A model generated the notes under the pieces. That model was not told the DNA's origin. It did not search any database and saw only the letters and a program-made list of their open reading frames with translations. This document shows, piece by piece, positions 42,126-51,344 of a stretch of DNA of 64,000 bases. The first letter of the stretch is position 1. The number at the start of each line of letters is the position of its first letter. This DNA comes from Tepidisphaeraceae bacterium. GTDB taxonomy: Bacteria; Planctomycetota; Phycisphaerae; Tepidisphaerales; Tepidisphaeraceae. The stretch spans positions 1 to 64,000 of the forward strand of contig DASYHQ010000051.1 in the NCBI GenBank assembly GCA_035998445.1, read 5' to 3'. Made by a program: the position numbers and the translations under genes.

Positions 42126-43880
42126 ATGATGTACAACGGCTGTTACGACGCGCTGCCCGTGATGAACCGTCGGACGTGGGGCGCGTTCATGACGACGATG
42201 CTGGTACTGTCCCCGATGGTCATGGCGCAGGCCGGGGACGCGCTGACGCGGCCGAACCCGGACCTGCAGCAGTTCATCGACGATCGCGTGGCGGCGGGGG
42301 ACAAGTCGATCACCGTGCCTCCTGGGCAATACCGCGTGACGCCGCGCGACCGCACGCACCTGGTGCTGAAGAACCTGACCGACATCGAGATCGATGCGAC
42401 CGGCGTCGAGCTGATCTGCACCGAATCGACGCGCGCGATCACGATCGACAACTGCAGCAACCTAACGCTGCGCGGCCTCACGATCGACTACGACCCGCTG
42501 ATCTTCACGCAGGGGCGCATCGTCGCGATGTCCGCCGACCAGCGCGTGCACGAGATCGAATTGTTCGATGGCTACCCACCGGCCGACCAGGCGCAGCGGA
42601 ACTACCAGGTCTTCAGTTCGCAAATGCGCGAGCTGCGCGGCCGCGACTACTTTGGCATGACGTTCGAACCCAACGGCGAACGATCGCTGCGCGCGGTGCG
42701 GAGCGAGAGCGATACGCAGCCCGATCCGGCACAGGTTGGCGACCTCGTGGTGATGACGACCCAGCACGCGCCCAACGGCAGCATACCGCACACGATCATG
42801 AGCAACCGCTGCGTCGACCTGAAGCTCGACAGCATCACGATCTACGCCGCACACACGTTCGCGTACTTCGAGACCTACTGCGACAACACCACCTACCTCC
42901 ATTGCAAGCTCGATCGCCGACCGGCCGAAATCGACCTGGCGCAGCGGGGCGACGCGCGCCTTCGCTCGGGAAACGCCGACGCGTTCCACAGCAAGTTCGC
43001 CGTGCGCGGGCCGAAGATCATCGAGTGCCTCGCCCAGCACATGGGTGACGATGCGGTGAACATCTGCGGCAACTACCACATGGTGATGCAGGCCAAGGGG
43101 AACGAGCTGCGCGTGCTGGCGATGGGCACGATGAACATCGCGACGGGCGACCCGATCGAGATCGTCTCCTACGATGGCCGCCGGCTGCCCGATGCGATCG
43201 CCAAGCGCATCGAGCCGGATGGGTCGATCATGCCCGACGAACGCGCGTTCCTGCTCGCGCAGCGCATGGACAAGCACACGAAAGAAGTGAAGGGCGAGTC
43301 CGCGTACCGCATTACGCTCGACCGCGAGATCGGCCTGCCGATGGGGTCGGTCATCTGTTCGCTGAACCACGTTGGGCGCGGGTTTGTGGTGAAGGGCAAT
43401 ACGTTCGGGCACAACCGCTCGCGCGCCATTTTGATCAAGGGAAGCGATGGCGTGGTCGAGGGGAACACGATCGTCGGCAGCAAGATGAACGCCGTGTTGG
43501 TGTCGCCTGAATACTGGTGGATGGAGTCGGGCAGCTCGAACAACGTCCGCATTATCGACAACACGATCCGCAACGTCGGCAGCCCCGCCATCAACGTGAT
43601 CGCCCGCGGCGGGTCGGGTGCGATCGCGCCGGCCGGTGCGCACAGCGGCATCACCATCACCGGCAACGGCATCGATGACTGCACCACGCCGGCGATCTTC
43701 GTCAGCTCGACCGATGGGCTGAAAATCGAGCGCAACACCGGCACGCTCGACAGCGAAGGCGACCGAGCCTACTGGTTGTCCAACACGGTTCAGCCCCCGG
43801 CGGAGGGAACGTATCCGCCCGTGGTGACGGTGGAGTCGGCCAACGAGACCGTGCGCGACAACGACATGACCGTCCGATGA
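42126..43880 (+). CDS. Secreted beta-helix glycosidase-like protein (GH110-related)
   Basis: 584 residues from ATG 42126 (42129 also possible), with gcggag just upstream. The hydrophobic segment FMTTMLVLSPMVMAQAGD (about 22-39) is a signal peptide, so unlike its neighbour this protein is exported. Beta-helix repeats run from about residue 75, and GNADAFHSKFAVRGPKIIECLAQHMGDDAVNICGNY near 280-312 parallels the GH110 core with the paired Asp in GDDAVN. The two genes are 20 bases apart and are probably one operon. The match to GH110 is weaker than for the upstream gene, so polysaccharide lyase or other glycosidase activity is possible. Confidence 0.68.
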   Translation: MMYNGCYDALPVMNRRTWGAFMTTMLVLSPMVMAQAGDALTRPNPDLQQFIDDRVAAGDKSITVPPGQYRVTPRDRTHLVLKNLTDIEIDATGVELICTESTRAITIDNCSNLTLRGLTIDYDPLIFTQGRIVAMSADQRVHEIELFDGYPPADQAQRNYQVFSSQMRELRGRDYFGMTFEPNGERSLRAVRSESDTQPDPAQVGDLVVMTTQHAPNGSIPHTIMSNRCVDLKLDSITIYAAHTFAYFETYCDNTTYLHCKLDRRPAEIDLAQRGDARLRSGNADAFHSKFAVRGPKIIECLAQHMGDDAVNICGNYHMVMQAKGNELRVLAMGTMNIATGDPIEIVSYDGRRLPDAIAKRIEPDGSIMPDERAFLLAQRMDKHTKEVKGESAYRITLDREIGLPMGSVICSLNHVGRGFVVKGNTFGHNRSRAILIKGSDGVVEGNTIVGSKMNAVLVSPEYWWMESGSSNNVRIIDNTIRNVGSPAINVIARGGSGAIAPAGAHSGITITGNGIDDCTTPAIFVSSTDGLKIERNTGTLDSEGDRAYWLSNTVQPPAEGTYPPVVTVESANETVRDNDMTVR

Positions 43881-44020
43881 TCCCACGCGTGTTCGCCCGA
43901 CGAACCTGCGGGGCTCCAGCGCAACGTCGTATCTGCAAGCGGCGCTAACACGGTCTTCATCGGCACTTCACATACCTTAGCGACGATCGCCGTTGAATTT
44001 CACAACGAGCGAGAGCAGCT

Positions 44021-46390
44021 ATGGACGGCAATGTGATGTCATCGATGCCCGCGCCCAGCGCGGTCAGCCGCAGGTCATTCCTTCGATACGTTGGCGCGGG
44101 CACGGCCGGCGCGCTGGCGGGGCACGTGTTGGGGCCGCTGGCCCGCGCGGCGAGCGACGCCGTCGCCACCGCGGCGCCGCGATCGACCGGCACGAGGGCG
44201 CTGCCATGGTTGAACGCCGACGGTTCACCCGCGTGGCAGCCGGTGTCTTACCCTATCCCCATTGCCAGTGACGGCGGCAGCGCCGCGACCGATGCCGTGA
44301 GATTGGCAGAGTACGCCGTTCGTGACGACATTGTCCTGCCGGCCGGGTATCGCTACGACGTCATCGCGGCGTGGGGCGACACGTTCGGCCCGGTAACGCA
44401 CCAGGTTCGCTTCGGACACGCCGCCGACTACACAGGGCTTGTCCCCATTGCGGGCACGGCCGACGAATTTTGGCTGCTCGTGAACCACGAGTATATCTCC
44501 GCCCGGCCATGGTTGGCGGGGTACGAGCGCGTGTTCGGTCAGCCGTCACCGGTGGATGCCCAAGGCAGGATCGGCGGCGCGCGTTTGGCTGGCTGCGACT
44601 TGGAACTGATCGATCCACGCCTAACGAAGAACATGAACCCAACGCTGCTCGCCGGCGCACGGCAGATCTGCGAATCGGCGATGAGCGACTTGGGCGTCAG
44701 CGTGTTGCGCGTGCGCCGCACTGCCGGGGGCAGCTTCAACGTAGTCGCCGACTCGGCCGACCATTTCCGGTTTGCCGGCGCTAGCGCGCACAACGCCAAC
44801 GCCAGCGACATGTCCTTCACTGGCCCCGCCGCGGCGATGTTGGGGCAGCCACGCGGCACATACGGCAACTGCTCGGGCGCCACCACACCCTGGGGCACGT
44901 TCCTTACCTGCGAGGAGAACTTCCAGGACCAGTCGCCCGAGTTCATCACGCCAGCCGGCCAACCGTTGGTCGGTCAGACGCTGCGTTTCAACGCGACCGA
45001 CGATCGATCCGAACGGTCGGTGCTGCCATTCGAATTTTCGGGCCTCGGCACGGGGCTGCAACCGCCGCTTGATGGGCGGCAGTACGGGTGGGTCGTCGAG
45101 ATCGATCCGGTCCAGCGCACGCTGAAGAAGCACACCGCCCTGGGGCGCTTCCGGCACGAGAACGTCGCGCTGCGCTGCGAGACGGGCCATCCCCTCGTCG
45201 CGTACATGGGTGACGACCGCCGCGGCGGACACGTGTGGAAGTTCGTCTCCGATGATGTCGTCACCAACCCGGCCGACCCGCACAACTCGCAGCTGCTGGA
45301 GAAGGGCACGCTGTACGTCGCACGGTTCGAACACGACGGCGACCGCTATGTCGGCCGATGGGTTCCGCTGCAACCGCTGACGCACATCCACCGTCCCGAG
45401 CCGCAGCATTGCAGCGGCGGCCGCATGTGGCTTCCGGCGCGCCCGCAGGGCGGTCATGTGGAAGTGACGGCTGCGGCCGACGATGCGTCGCGCCAGTCGG
45501 TGGATGACTGGATGCGTTCGATCGCCCAATTCGCCGGTGGCGATGCGACGCAGCTCATGTCGCTCGTCGAGCCACCCGCCGGTGTCGAGACGATCGATGA
45601 TCGCATCGCCCACGCCGCCGCCGTCATCTGTATGGATGCCTACGCGATGGCCAACGTCGCCGGTGGCACGCCGTGCTCAAGGCCGGAGGACGTGGAGGTG
45701 CACCCGGTCGACCGATCGGTCTACATCGCGTTCACCGACTCCACCGGGTCCGGCGAGGGCTCGCCGGACGTGCGCATCTTCCCCGACTCGCGCGGCGAGA
45801 ACTCGCGCCAGTACGGCGCGATCTACCGACTGATGGAGGACGACAACGACCCCGCTGCGCTCACGTTCACGTGGGGCCGGTTCGTCGAGTCTGGCGAGAT
45901 GGCCGACCACGGGCAGTCGTTCGCGTGCGCCGACAATCTCACGTTCGACCCTGCCGGCAACCTGTGGGTCGTCACCGACATCACCACGCCGTTGCACAAC
46001 AACCCGGTCACCCGGCAGGACAAGACTCGGCCCGGCGAGAAAGGCTTCGTCGGTGTCTTCGGGAATAACGCGCTGTTCATGATTCCCACCAGCGGCGCCA
46101 GCGCCGGCGTGCCGCACTGCTTCGCGATCGGCCCGATGGACAGCGAGATGACCGGCCCCACTTTCACCGCCGACGGTCGCACGCTGCTGCTGTCGATCCA
46201 GCACCCCGGGGAGCTGAACGGGGTGCGCGGACAGTACCCCGACGAGGTCCGCGAGATGCGCCTCGTCACCCGCGACGGTTCGACCGAGTTCACCCAGCGA
46301 AGGCAGATCCCGATCGGCAGCAACTTCCCCTCGCTCGTGCCGGGTGACGTCCCGCGGCCGTGCGTGGTCGCGATCACGCGGCACGGGTGA
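44021..46390 (+). CDS. phoX: PhoX-type alkaline phosphatase (DUF839)
   Basis: 789 residues. A Tat signal is present: SRRSFLRYVGAGTAGALAGHVLG at residues 17-39, so the protein folds in the cytoplasm and is exported. PhoX uses Ca2+ and Fe3+ to hydrolyse phosphomonoesters. The core contains the motif NCSGATTPWGTFLTCEENF near residue 285, the PhoX signature with Cys and Glu metal ligands, and also VNHEYI near 152 and FTWGRF near 621. Length is longer than Pseudomonas PhoX by about 100 residues, mostly in loops. ATG 44021 is used; 44036 is possible. No pho regulator is adjacent. Confidence 0.85.
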   Translation: MDGNVMSSMPAPSAVSRRSFLRYVGAGTAGALAGHVLGPLARAASDAVATAAPRSTGTRALPWLNADGSPAWQPVSYPIPIASDGGSAATDAVRLAEYAVRDDIVLPAGYRYDVIAAWGDTFGPVTHQVRFGHAADYTGLVPIAGTADEFWLLVNHEYISARPWLAGYERVFGQPSPVDAQGRIGGARLAGCDLELIDPRLTKNMNPTLLAGARQICESAMSDLGVSVLRVRRTAGGSFNVVADSADHFRFAGASAHNANASDMSFTGPAAAMLGQPRGTYGNCSGATTPWGTFLTCEENFQDQSPEFITPAGQPLVGQTLRFNATDDRSERSVLPFEFSGLGTGLQPPLDGRQYGWVVEIDPVQRTLKKHTALGRFRHENVALRCETGHPLVAYMGDDRRGGHVWKFVSDDVVTNPADPHNSQLLEKGTLYVARFEHDGDRYVGRWVPLQPLTHIHRPEPQHCSGGRMWLPARPQGGHVEVTAAADDASRQSVDDWMRSIAQFAGGDATQLMSLVEPPAGVETIDDRIAHAAAVICMDAYAMANVAGGTPCSRPEDVEVHPVDRSVYIAFTDSTGSGEGSPDVRIFPDSRGENSRQYGAIYRLMEDDNDPAALTFTWGRFVESGEMADHGQSFACADNLTFDPAGNLWVVTDITTPLHNNPVTRQDKTRPGEKGFVGVFGNNALFMIPTSGASAGVPHCFAIGPMDSEMTGPTFTADGRTLLLSIQHPGELNGVRGQYPDEVREMRLVTRDGSTEFTQRRQIPIGSNFPSLVPGDVPRPCVVAITRHG

Positions 46391-46421
46391 AGGGGGTCGC
46401 AGGCGCGCTGCTATCCGCAAT

Positions 46422-46564
46422 GACCGTGGCATGGGCATCTCGCCCATGCTCGCATTGGGGCCGGTAACCCATTTTCTTGGCAGAGGACTTGGTCGGAGTG
46501 GGAGGCCAAGAATCAGAACGCTTGTCTTTCCCACATGCATGGGCGAGACGCTTATGCCACGGTC
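46422..46564. repeat. MITE-like dispersed inverted repeat, copy 2
   Basis: Terminal inverted repeats of about 27 bases: gaccgtggcatgggcatctcgcccatg at the left and its near complement (catgggcgagacgcttatgccacggtc) at the right, with about 90 bases between. Related to 2290-2430. Non-coding, located between PhoX and the convergent heparinase-like gene and ending 10 bases before the latter. Confidence 0.7.
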
Positions 46565-46574
46565 GGAGACAAGG

Positions 46575-48560
46575 TCACCGCGCCGCCGACCAGTCCAACA
46601 CTGATCGTTCCAAGGGAAACGCGCCTTCTGCTTCCGTCGATCCGGGCGTGAACAGCACGCGCAGCGTTTGCGGTTGTTCCTTCGTCGCCGCCAGGCGGAT
46701 GCGGATCATGCGCGTGTTGGGGTTGGGCGCGTCGAACGGCTGCATGAGCGCCGCGGCCTCGGTCGACTCGATCGTGAACGCGTCGCGGCAGTCGATGTCC
46801 AGCCGCATCTGCTTTCCGTCCTGGCGCAGCACGACCTGTTTGTCGCCGATCTCCACGTCGGCGGTCGTCAGCATCTGCCACGTCACGTGGCGCACGTCGG
46901 CGTTCGCCGTCCACTCGTCCTGCAGCAGCACGTGCCGGCCGGGCAGCATCGCCAAGCCGCGCAACACGCGCGACGTCTGCGCCGGGTAAACGCCCGACAG
47001 GTCGACCACCGTGTGCGGCATGTCGCCGTCGCCGCTGAAGCGCACGATGTGGCCGTTGCCCCGGATGTGCTGTTGAGCGTCGTCGAAGCGAAGGATCCCG
47101 TGGCCGTGCGGGCCGATGCGGAAGATCTTCCAGCGATCGGCGTCGGGCTTCTTGTCCCAAAGCTTCATCCCAAGCTGTTCGATCGAGTGGTAATCCTGCA
47201 TTCCCGGATCGATCGCCCAGCGAACGTTGTCGGCCTCGATGACGAACGATCCGATATCCATGTGCGCGTGCGACACGTTGGGGCTGCCCCCCTTGATGCC
47301 GGCGAAGGCCGCGTTGGCGTCGTTCCACGCGCTGCGATGCACGCTGACCGGCGTCTCGCCCCTGGCCGTGTAGTGCAACGGCAGCGGGGTGGGGGCGTCG
47401 GTGGCGCCGGCGGGCAGTGGACGGTGCCAGAGCAGCGCAAAGGGCGTCAGGCGTTGATCGGCCCCTGCGGGCTTTCGCTCGAATCGTTGCAGCGCCGCAT
47501 CCAGCTGCCGCAGATGCGTCGTGATCAGTTCCGGCCGATCTGCCGTCGCGGCGAACCACAGCAGCGCCGGTTCCAGTTCACCGCGCCCGCCGAGGTTGCA
47601 GTCGGAATAGTTGTAGTACTGCCCGCGCGGCGACACCATCTGTACGTAGTAGGTCGCGCTCTCCCGAAAGCCGGGCAAATCGGCCAAGCCAAAGCTGGAG
47701 CCGAGCGTGCTGGCCAGCAGGTCGATCAGCACCACGTGGAACGATGTGCCGTACGACCAGTACATCGGCCCCTCGCCGTACGCGCCGTCGGGCGCGTACA
47801 CCCCGGCCGAGGCGGGCAGGTTGCGAATGGCCCGCACGACGATGCGTTGCGCCATCGCCGGCTCGTCCTCCGCCACTGCAAGGGCACCGGCGGCCATGCC
47901 GGCGTGGCAGACCGCGTTCCAGTTGTTCGTCGCCCGCACCCAGCCCGGTTCCGGCTCCACCAGCGACGGCTTCAAACCCAACTCGATGATCGCGGTGCGA
48001 ATGCGGGCCCGTTCGTCGGCCGACAGGCGGTCGTAAAGCCAGTCGTACCCGATCGCCATCGCAAGGGCCATCTCACCAGTATCGAGAAAGTGCGACGGGT
48101 TCCAGTCCGGGAACGCCGCGATCGCGAGCATCTCGTCGATCGCCCTGCGGGCGGCTCGGTCGTCGTCGTTCAGCAGCGCCACCAGGCTCAGCACACCGAT
48201 GCGCCGCAGACACGTGCGCGAGACTGCCAGCAATCGCCGCCCCTCGACCTCGTAATGCTCCGGCGGCACATCCAGCAGTTCCGCCGCCAGACGCGTCAGG
48301 CTTTCATGGATCTTCCGTGATACTCCATCGGTGGCGATCCGCTCTTTCACGTCTTTCAGCCGCTCCGGCGAAACAAACAACCGCGGATGCGGGCGGAGAG
48401 AATCGACCTTGATGTCCTGCATATTTGGTTTCGCCTGTGCCAGAAGGGTGGAAGGGACCGCCAGCAACCAGGCCGACGCGACGATCGCCATCAGGCTGGT
48501 CGCTCGAACGGACCGAATCATGCTGGCAAACCGGTGACGCCGTAAATTGCGGATCGACAT
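46575..48560 (-). CDS. Heparinase II/III-like polysaccharide lyase
   Basis: 661 residues with an N-terminal signal peptide (about 20-42, LMAIVASAWLLAVPSTLLAQA). The alpha/alpha-toroid domain begins with HPRLFVSPERLKDVK at about 57 and includes WNAVCHAGMAAGALAV and YGEGPMYWSYGTS. The heparinase II/III-like beta-sandwich holds NVSHAHMDIGSFVIEADNVRWAIDPG at about 425-450, where SHAHxDxGSF is the family signature carrying catalytic and metal-binding His. Such lyases cleave uronic-acid-containing glycans (heparin-like, alginate or similar). Several ATG codons lie near the start; 48560 fits. It is convergent with PhoX. Confidence 0.85.
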   Translation of the reverse strand: MSIRNLRRHRFASMIRSVRATSLMAIVASAWLLAVPSTLLAQAKPNMQDIKVDSLRPHPRLFVSPERLKDVKERIATDGVSRKIHESLTRLAAELLDVPPEHYEVEGRRLLAVSRTCLRRIGVLSLVALLNDDDRAARRAIDEMLAIAAFPDWNPSHFLDTGEMALAMAIGYDWLYDRLSADERARIRTAIIELGLKPSLVEPEPGWVRATNNWNAVCHAGMAAGALAVAEDEPAMAQRIVVRAIRNLPASAGVYAPDGAYGEGPMYWSYGTSFHVVLIDLLASTLGSSFGLADLPGFRESATYYVQMVSPRGQYYNYSDCNLGGRGELEPALLWFAATADRPELITTHLRQLDAALQRFERKPAGADQRLTPFALLWHRPLPAGATDAPTPLPLHYTARGETPVSVHRSAWNDANAAFAGIKGGSPNVSHAHMDIGSFVIEADNVRWAIDPGMQDYHSIEQLGMKLWDKKPDADRWKIFRIGPHGHGILRFDDAQQHIRGNGHIVRFSGDGDMPHTVVDLSGVYPAQTSRVLRGLAMLPGRHVLLQDEWTANADVRHVTWQMLTTADVEIGDKQVVLRQDGKQMRLDIDCRDAFTIESTEAAALMQPFDAPNPNTRMIRIRLAATKEQPQTLRVLFTPGSTEAEGAFPLERSVLDWSAAR

Positions 48561-48951
48561 GGGCCTGAGATTCTACCTTCGCCACCGCGCCGGCCAAGCC
48601 CCGAGCCCAATCTGAATGACGAAGAGACTTACCCGCCGAGCGTCAGCGACGCCAAGGGAAGAGCAGAAGGGTTTCTGGTCCCCTCTCCCGGTACCCCGGG
48701 AGAGGGTTAGGGTGAGGGTGATTTCGAACTACTGACGAACAAAAGGCACCCTCACCTAACCTCTCCCGAAGCATGCGGGAGAGGGACCGGAGCGGCCATC
48801 CTTGTCTTCCGTTGGCGGTGCAACCTCCCATCATTCAGCAAACCGCGTTCGCTATTGCTCCCCCGGCATTTTTTGCTGCGCCAGCTCGGTGGACATCGCG
48901 TACAATTGGCGTAGCAATTCACACCCAGGCGACGCATAGCGGAGTATTTGC
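48561..48951. other. Intergenic region upstream of the secretion operon
   Basis: 391 bases containing a dispersed repeat (48680-48786) and the leader of the gspF-like gene. The gspF-like ATG at 48952 lies after cggagtatttgc. Nothing else recognised. Confidence 0.55.
48680..48786. repeat. Dispersed 'ccctctcccgg' inverted repeat
   Basis: Left arm ccctctcccggtaccccgggagaggg (a hairpin) plus ttagggtgagggtg. The right arm is caccctcacctaacctctcccg...cgggagaggga, complementary. This repeat with 'gttagggtgaggg' is common in many GC-rich bacterial genomes. Confidence 0.75.
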
Positions 48952-50208
48952 ATGCCGACGTTTACGTTTGAAGCGATGAACTCGTCCGGCCAAGAGGTCA
49001 AGGACGTGATCGAGGCCGGTTCGCACGAGGAGGCGATTGCCAAGATCCGCGGCAAGGGGTACTTCCCCACCAAGGTCCGCGAAAAGGCCGCCAAGAAGAA
49101 GGTCGGCAAGAAGGCCGCCGGTCCGGTCGAAGTCAAAAAGAAGATGCCGCTGAGCTTTGGTGGCGTGCCGCGCAAGCAGCTGGTGGGCTTCACCCGCCAG
49201 CTCAGCACGCTTCAGGACGCTGGCCTGCCCATCCTGCGCAGCCTGCAGATTCTCGAAGAACAACAGAAGCCCGGCTTGCTGAAGGCCATCATTGGTGGCG
49301 TTGCCGACGAGGTCGAAGGCGGTGGCACGCTTTCGGACGCCATGAGCAAGTTCCCCAAGGCGTTCGACAAGCTCTACGTCAACATGATCAACGCCGGCGA
49401 GCTGGGCGGCGTGCTCGACCTTATCCTGAACCGCTTGGCCGACTTCATGGAAAAGGCCGCCAAGCTGAAGAAGAAGGTCGTCGGTGCCATGATCTACCCT
49501 GCGGTCGTCATCGGCATTGCCGTCGCGATCGTGTCGATGATCATGATCTTCGTTATCCCCAAGTTCGAGCAGATCTTCCTGGACTTCAAGGTTGAGCTGC
49601 CTGGCATCACCAAGGCGCTGCTGGCCGTAAGCCGTTGGTTCGCCAACGATTACGGCTGGGCGTACGTGCTGTTTTCGCCCATTATCATCATGGTCTCGCT
49701 GCGACTGATCCGCATGAGCGAGGGCGGCAAGTACGCCACCGACCTCACGCTGATCAAGATCCCGATTCTGGGCTCGATCGTCTCCAAGAGCAGCATCGCC
49801 CGCTTCACCCGCACGCTGGGCACGCTCATTAGCGCCGGCGTGCCGATTCTGGACGCCATCAACATCACCAAGGAAACCAGCGGCAACGAGGTCTACAGCC
49901 GGGCGCTGGGCAAGGTGCACGATGCCATCCGCGAAGGTGAAAGCATGGCCGACCCGCTGCGCGCCACCAAGGTCTGCGACGCCATCGTGGTCAACATGAT
50001 CGACGTCGGCGAGGAAACCGGCGACCTGGACAAGATGCTGATGAAGGTCGCCGACAACTACGACAGCGACGTCGACGTGCTGGTGGGCTCGCTGATCAGC
50101 ATTCTGGAACCGGTGATGGTCGTGGTGCTCGGCGTAATCGTCGGCTTCATCGTCATCGCGCTGTTCGCACCCATGATCACCCTGATCCAGACCGTGTCGG
50201 GCAGCTAA
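48952..50208 (+). CDS. Type II secretion / type IV pilus inner-membrane platform protein (GspF/PilC)
   Basis: 418 residues. The platform protein of the assembly machine, linking the ATPase to pseudopilins. The N-terminal basic cytoplasmic region (KAAKKKVGKKAAG, about 45-60) is followed by two GspF repeats: FTRQLSTLQDAGLPILRSLQIL near 80 and FTRTLGTLISAGVPILDAINI near 285. Three hydrophobic segments lie near 185-205, 225-250 and 380-410. PYPAVV-like MIYPAVVIGIAV and ILEPVMVVVLGVIVGFIV are typical. No ATPase (GspE/PilB) or secretin is adjacent. It heads the eight-gene pseudopilin operon. Confidence 0.93.
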   Translation: MPTFTFEAMNSSGQEVKDVIEAGSHEEAIAKIRGKGYFPTKVREKAAKKKVGKKAAGPVEVKKKMPLSFGGVPRKQLVGFTRQLSTLQDAGLPILRSLQILEEQQKPGLLKAIIGGVADEVEGGGTLSDAMSKFPKAFDKLYVNMINAGELGGVLDLILNRLADFMEKAAKLKKKVVGAMIYPAVVIGIAVAIVSMIMIFVIPKFEQIFLDFKVELPGITKALLAVSRWFANDYGWAYVLFSPIIIMVSLRLIRMSEGGKYATDLTLIKIPILGSIVSKSSIARFTRTLGTLISAGVPILDAINITKETSGNEVYSRALGKVHDAIREGESMADPLRATKVCDAIVVNMIDVGEETGDLDKMLMKVADNYDSDVDVLVGSLISILEPVMVVVLGVIVGFIVIALFAPMITLIQTVSGS

Positions 50209-50406
50209 CGAAACCGCCGTTGCCGACACGCGTTGCCGGGGTGTGTCGCACGTAACAAGTTTGAAATCAACCGCTTGCGGTTGGGCTTCCTCATCGATTG
50301 CTTTAACAATCGAGTGCTAAGGAAGCCTGCCCGCAGCGGGGGCGGGAAGGGTATCATTGATGCCACAAAGCCTGGCCCCAACGCATCGGATTTGAAGAGG
50401 AGGAGC

Positions 50407-51336
50407 ATGAACCTGTCGCCCATTCCAACTGCCCGGCCCACGGGCCGCGGGTTCTCGCTGGTCGAACTGCTGGTGGTCATCGGCATCATCGGCGTGCTGA
50501 TCGCGATCCTCGTGCCGACCGTCAGCCGCGTCCGCGCTTCTGCCAACGCCGCCAACAGCCAGCAGGTCCTTTCGACACTGGCGAGCGCGATCGAGCGCTA
50601 TCATGCGGATTTCCGAGCCTATCCGGGTGTATTCTCGAACGACACGATCGCTGACAGGGGTGCCAAGTTCCTCATCCCACCAGCAACCCTGCCGTTGGGG
50701 CCAGCGGCATTGCAGGATGGCAATATCACCCAGTCTGAAAACCTGGTGTTGTCGCTTGTAGGCGGTCTCCAATACATACGCACTGCACCCGTCCGCTTCG
50801 AGTATGACGCGGCCTACCTGGGAAGGGGAACACCTTCTCTGGGCGCGCGTGAAAAGCTTTTTCCTGCCTATATCGAGGCGAGTGCGGAACGACTTAGCGT
50901 CGGGGAACTGGCCGGACCTATCGGGATCGGCAATACAACTGATCCCGTTGATTCAGCGATCCCCGAGTTCCTGGATGGCTTTGGTGGTGATCCGTTGCCG
51001 GTTATTTACATCCGTGCACGGGCGGGGGCGCAAGGAGTCGTTGATCCGACTGGTACGCTCCAGTACGACATTCGCGAGTTTGGTTACTACGGCATTGACA
51101 TTGTCGGCTTCGAAGCCGACTTCCCGGAAGACCCCGACCATACCCCTCCGTGGTGGGCCGCGGGCGTCGAAGCGTACTTTATCAATCCCAAACTCACGAC
51201 CGGCCCAGCACTCACCGTTGCAACACTCAACCAGCACGTGGCCGTCCAGAAGGACACCTACGTCCTCATCAGCGCAGGTAAGGATCGGAAATACGGCACG
51301 AAGGACGACATCTGCAACTTCAGCCCAGTCAAGTGA
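50407..51336 (+). CDS. GspG-like pseudopilin 1
   Basis: 309 residues. ATG 50407 follows aggagc and a strong gaggagg. The prepilin signal [27 protein letters not shown] (residues 15-40) is followed by VSRVRASANAANSQQVLSTLASAIERYHADFRAYP, as in GspG and major pilins. The C-terminal YVLISAGKDRKYGTKDDI matches the GspG Ca2+-loop consensus SAGPDGxFGTxDD in a modified form. Compared with a classic 140-residue GspG this protein has an insertion of about 150 residues (about 80-230). First of several GspG-type proteins in the operon. Confidence 0.85.
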   Translation: MNLSPIPTARPTGRGFSLVELLVVIGIIGVLIAILVPTVSRVRASANAANSQQVLSTLASAIERYHADFRAYPGVFSNDTIADRGAKFLIPPATLPLGPAALQDGNITQSENLVLSLVGGLQYIRTAPVRFEYDAAYLGRGTPSLGAREKLFPAYIEASAERLSVGELAGPIGIGNTTDPVDSAIPEFLDGFGGDPLPVIYIRARAGAQGVVDPTGTLQYDIREFGYYGIDIVGFEADFPEDPDHTPPWWAAGVEAYFINPKLTTGPALTVATLNQHVAVQKDTYVLISAGKDRKYGTKDDICNFSPVK

Positions 51337-51344
51337 GCCACACC

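Noticed and set aside
42462-43886. 474-codon minus-strand frame opposite the beta-helix gene
   Set aside because: Shadow frame, no motif, and the plus-strand gene has a signal peptide and domain match.
46668-48320. 550-codon plus-strand frame opposite the heparinase-like gene
   Set aside because: Shadow frame rich in Arg and His, typical of antisense translation in GC-rich DNA.
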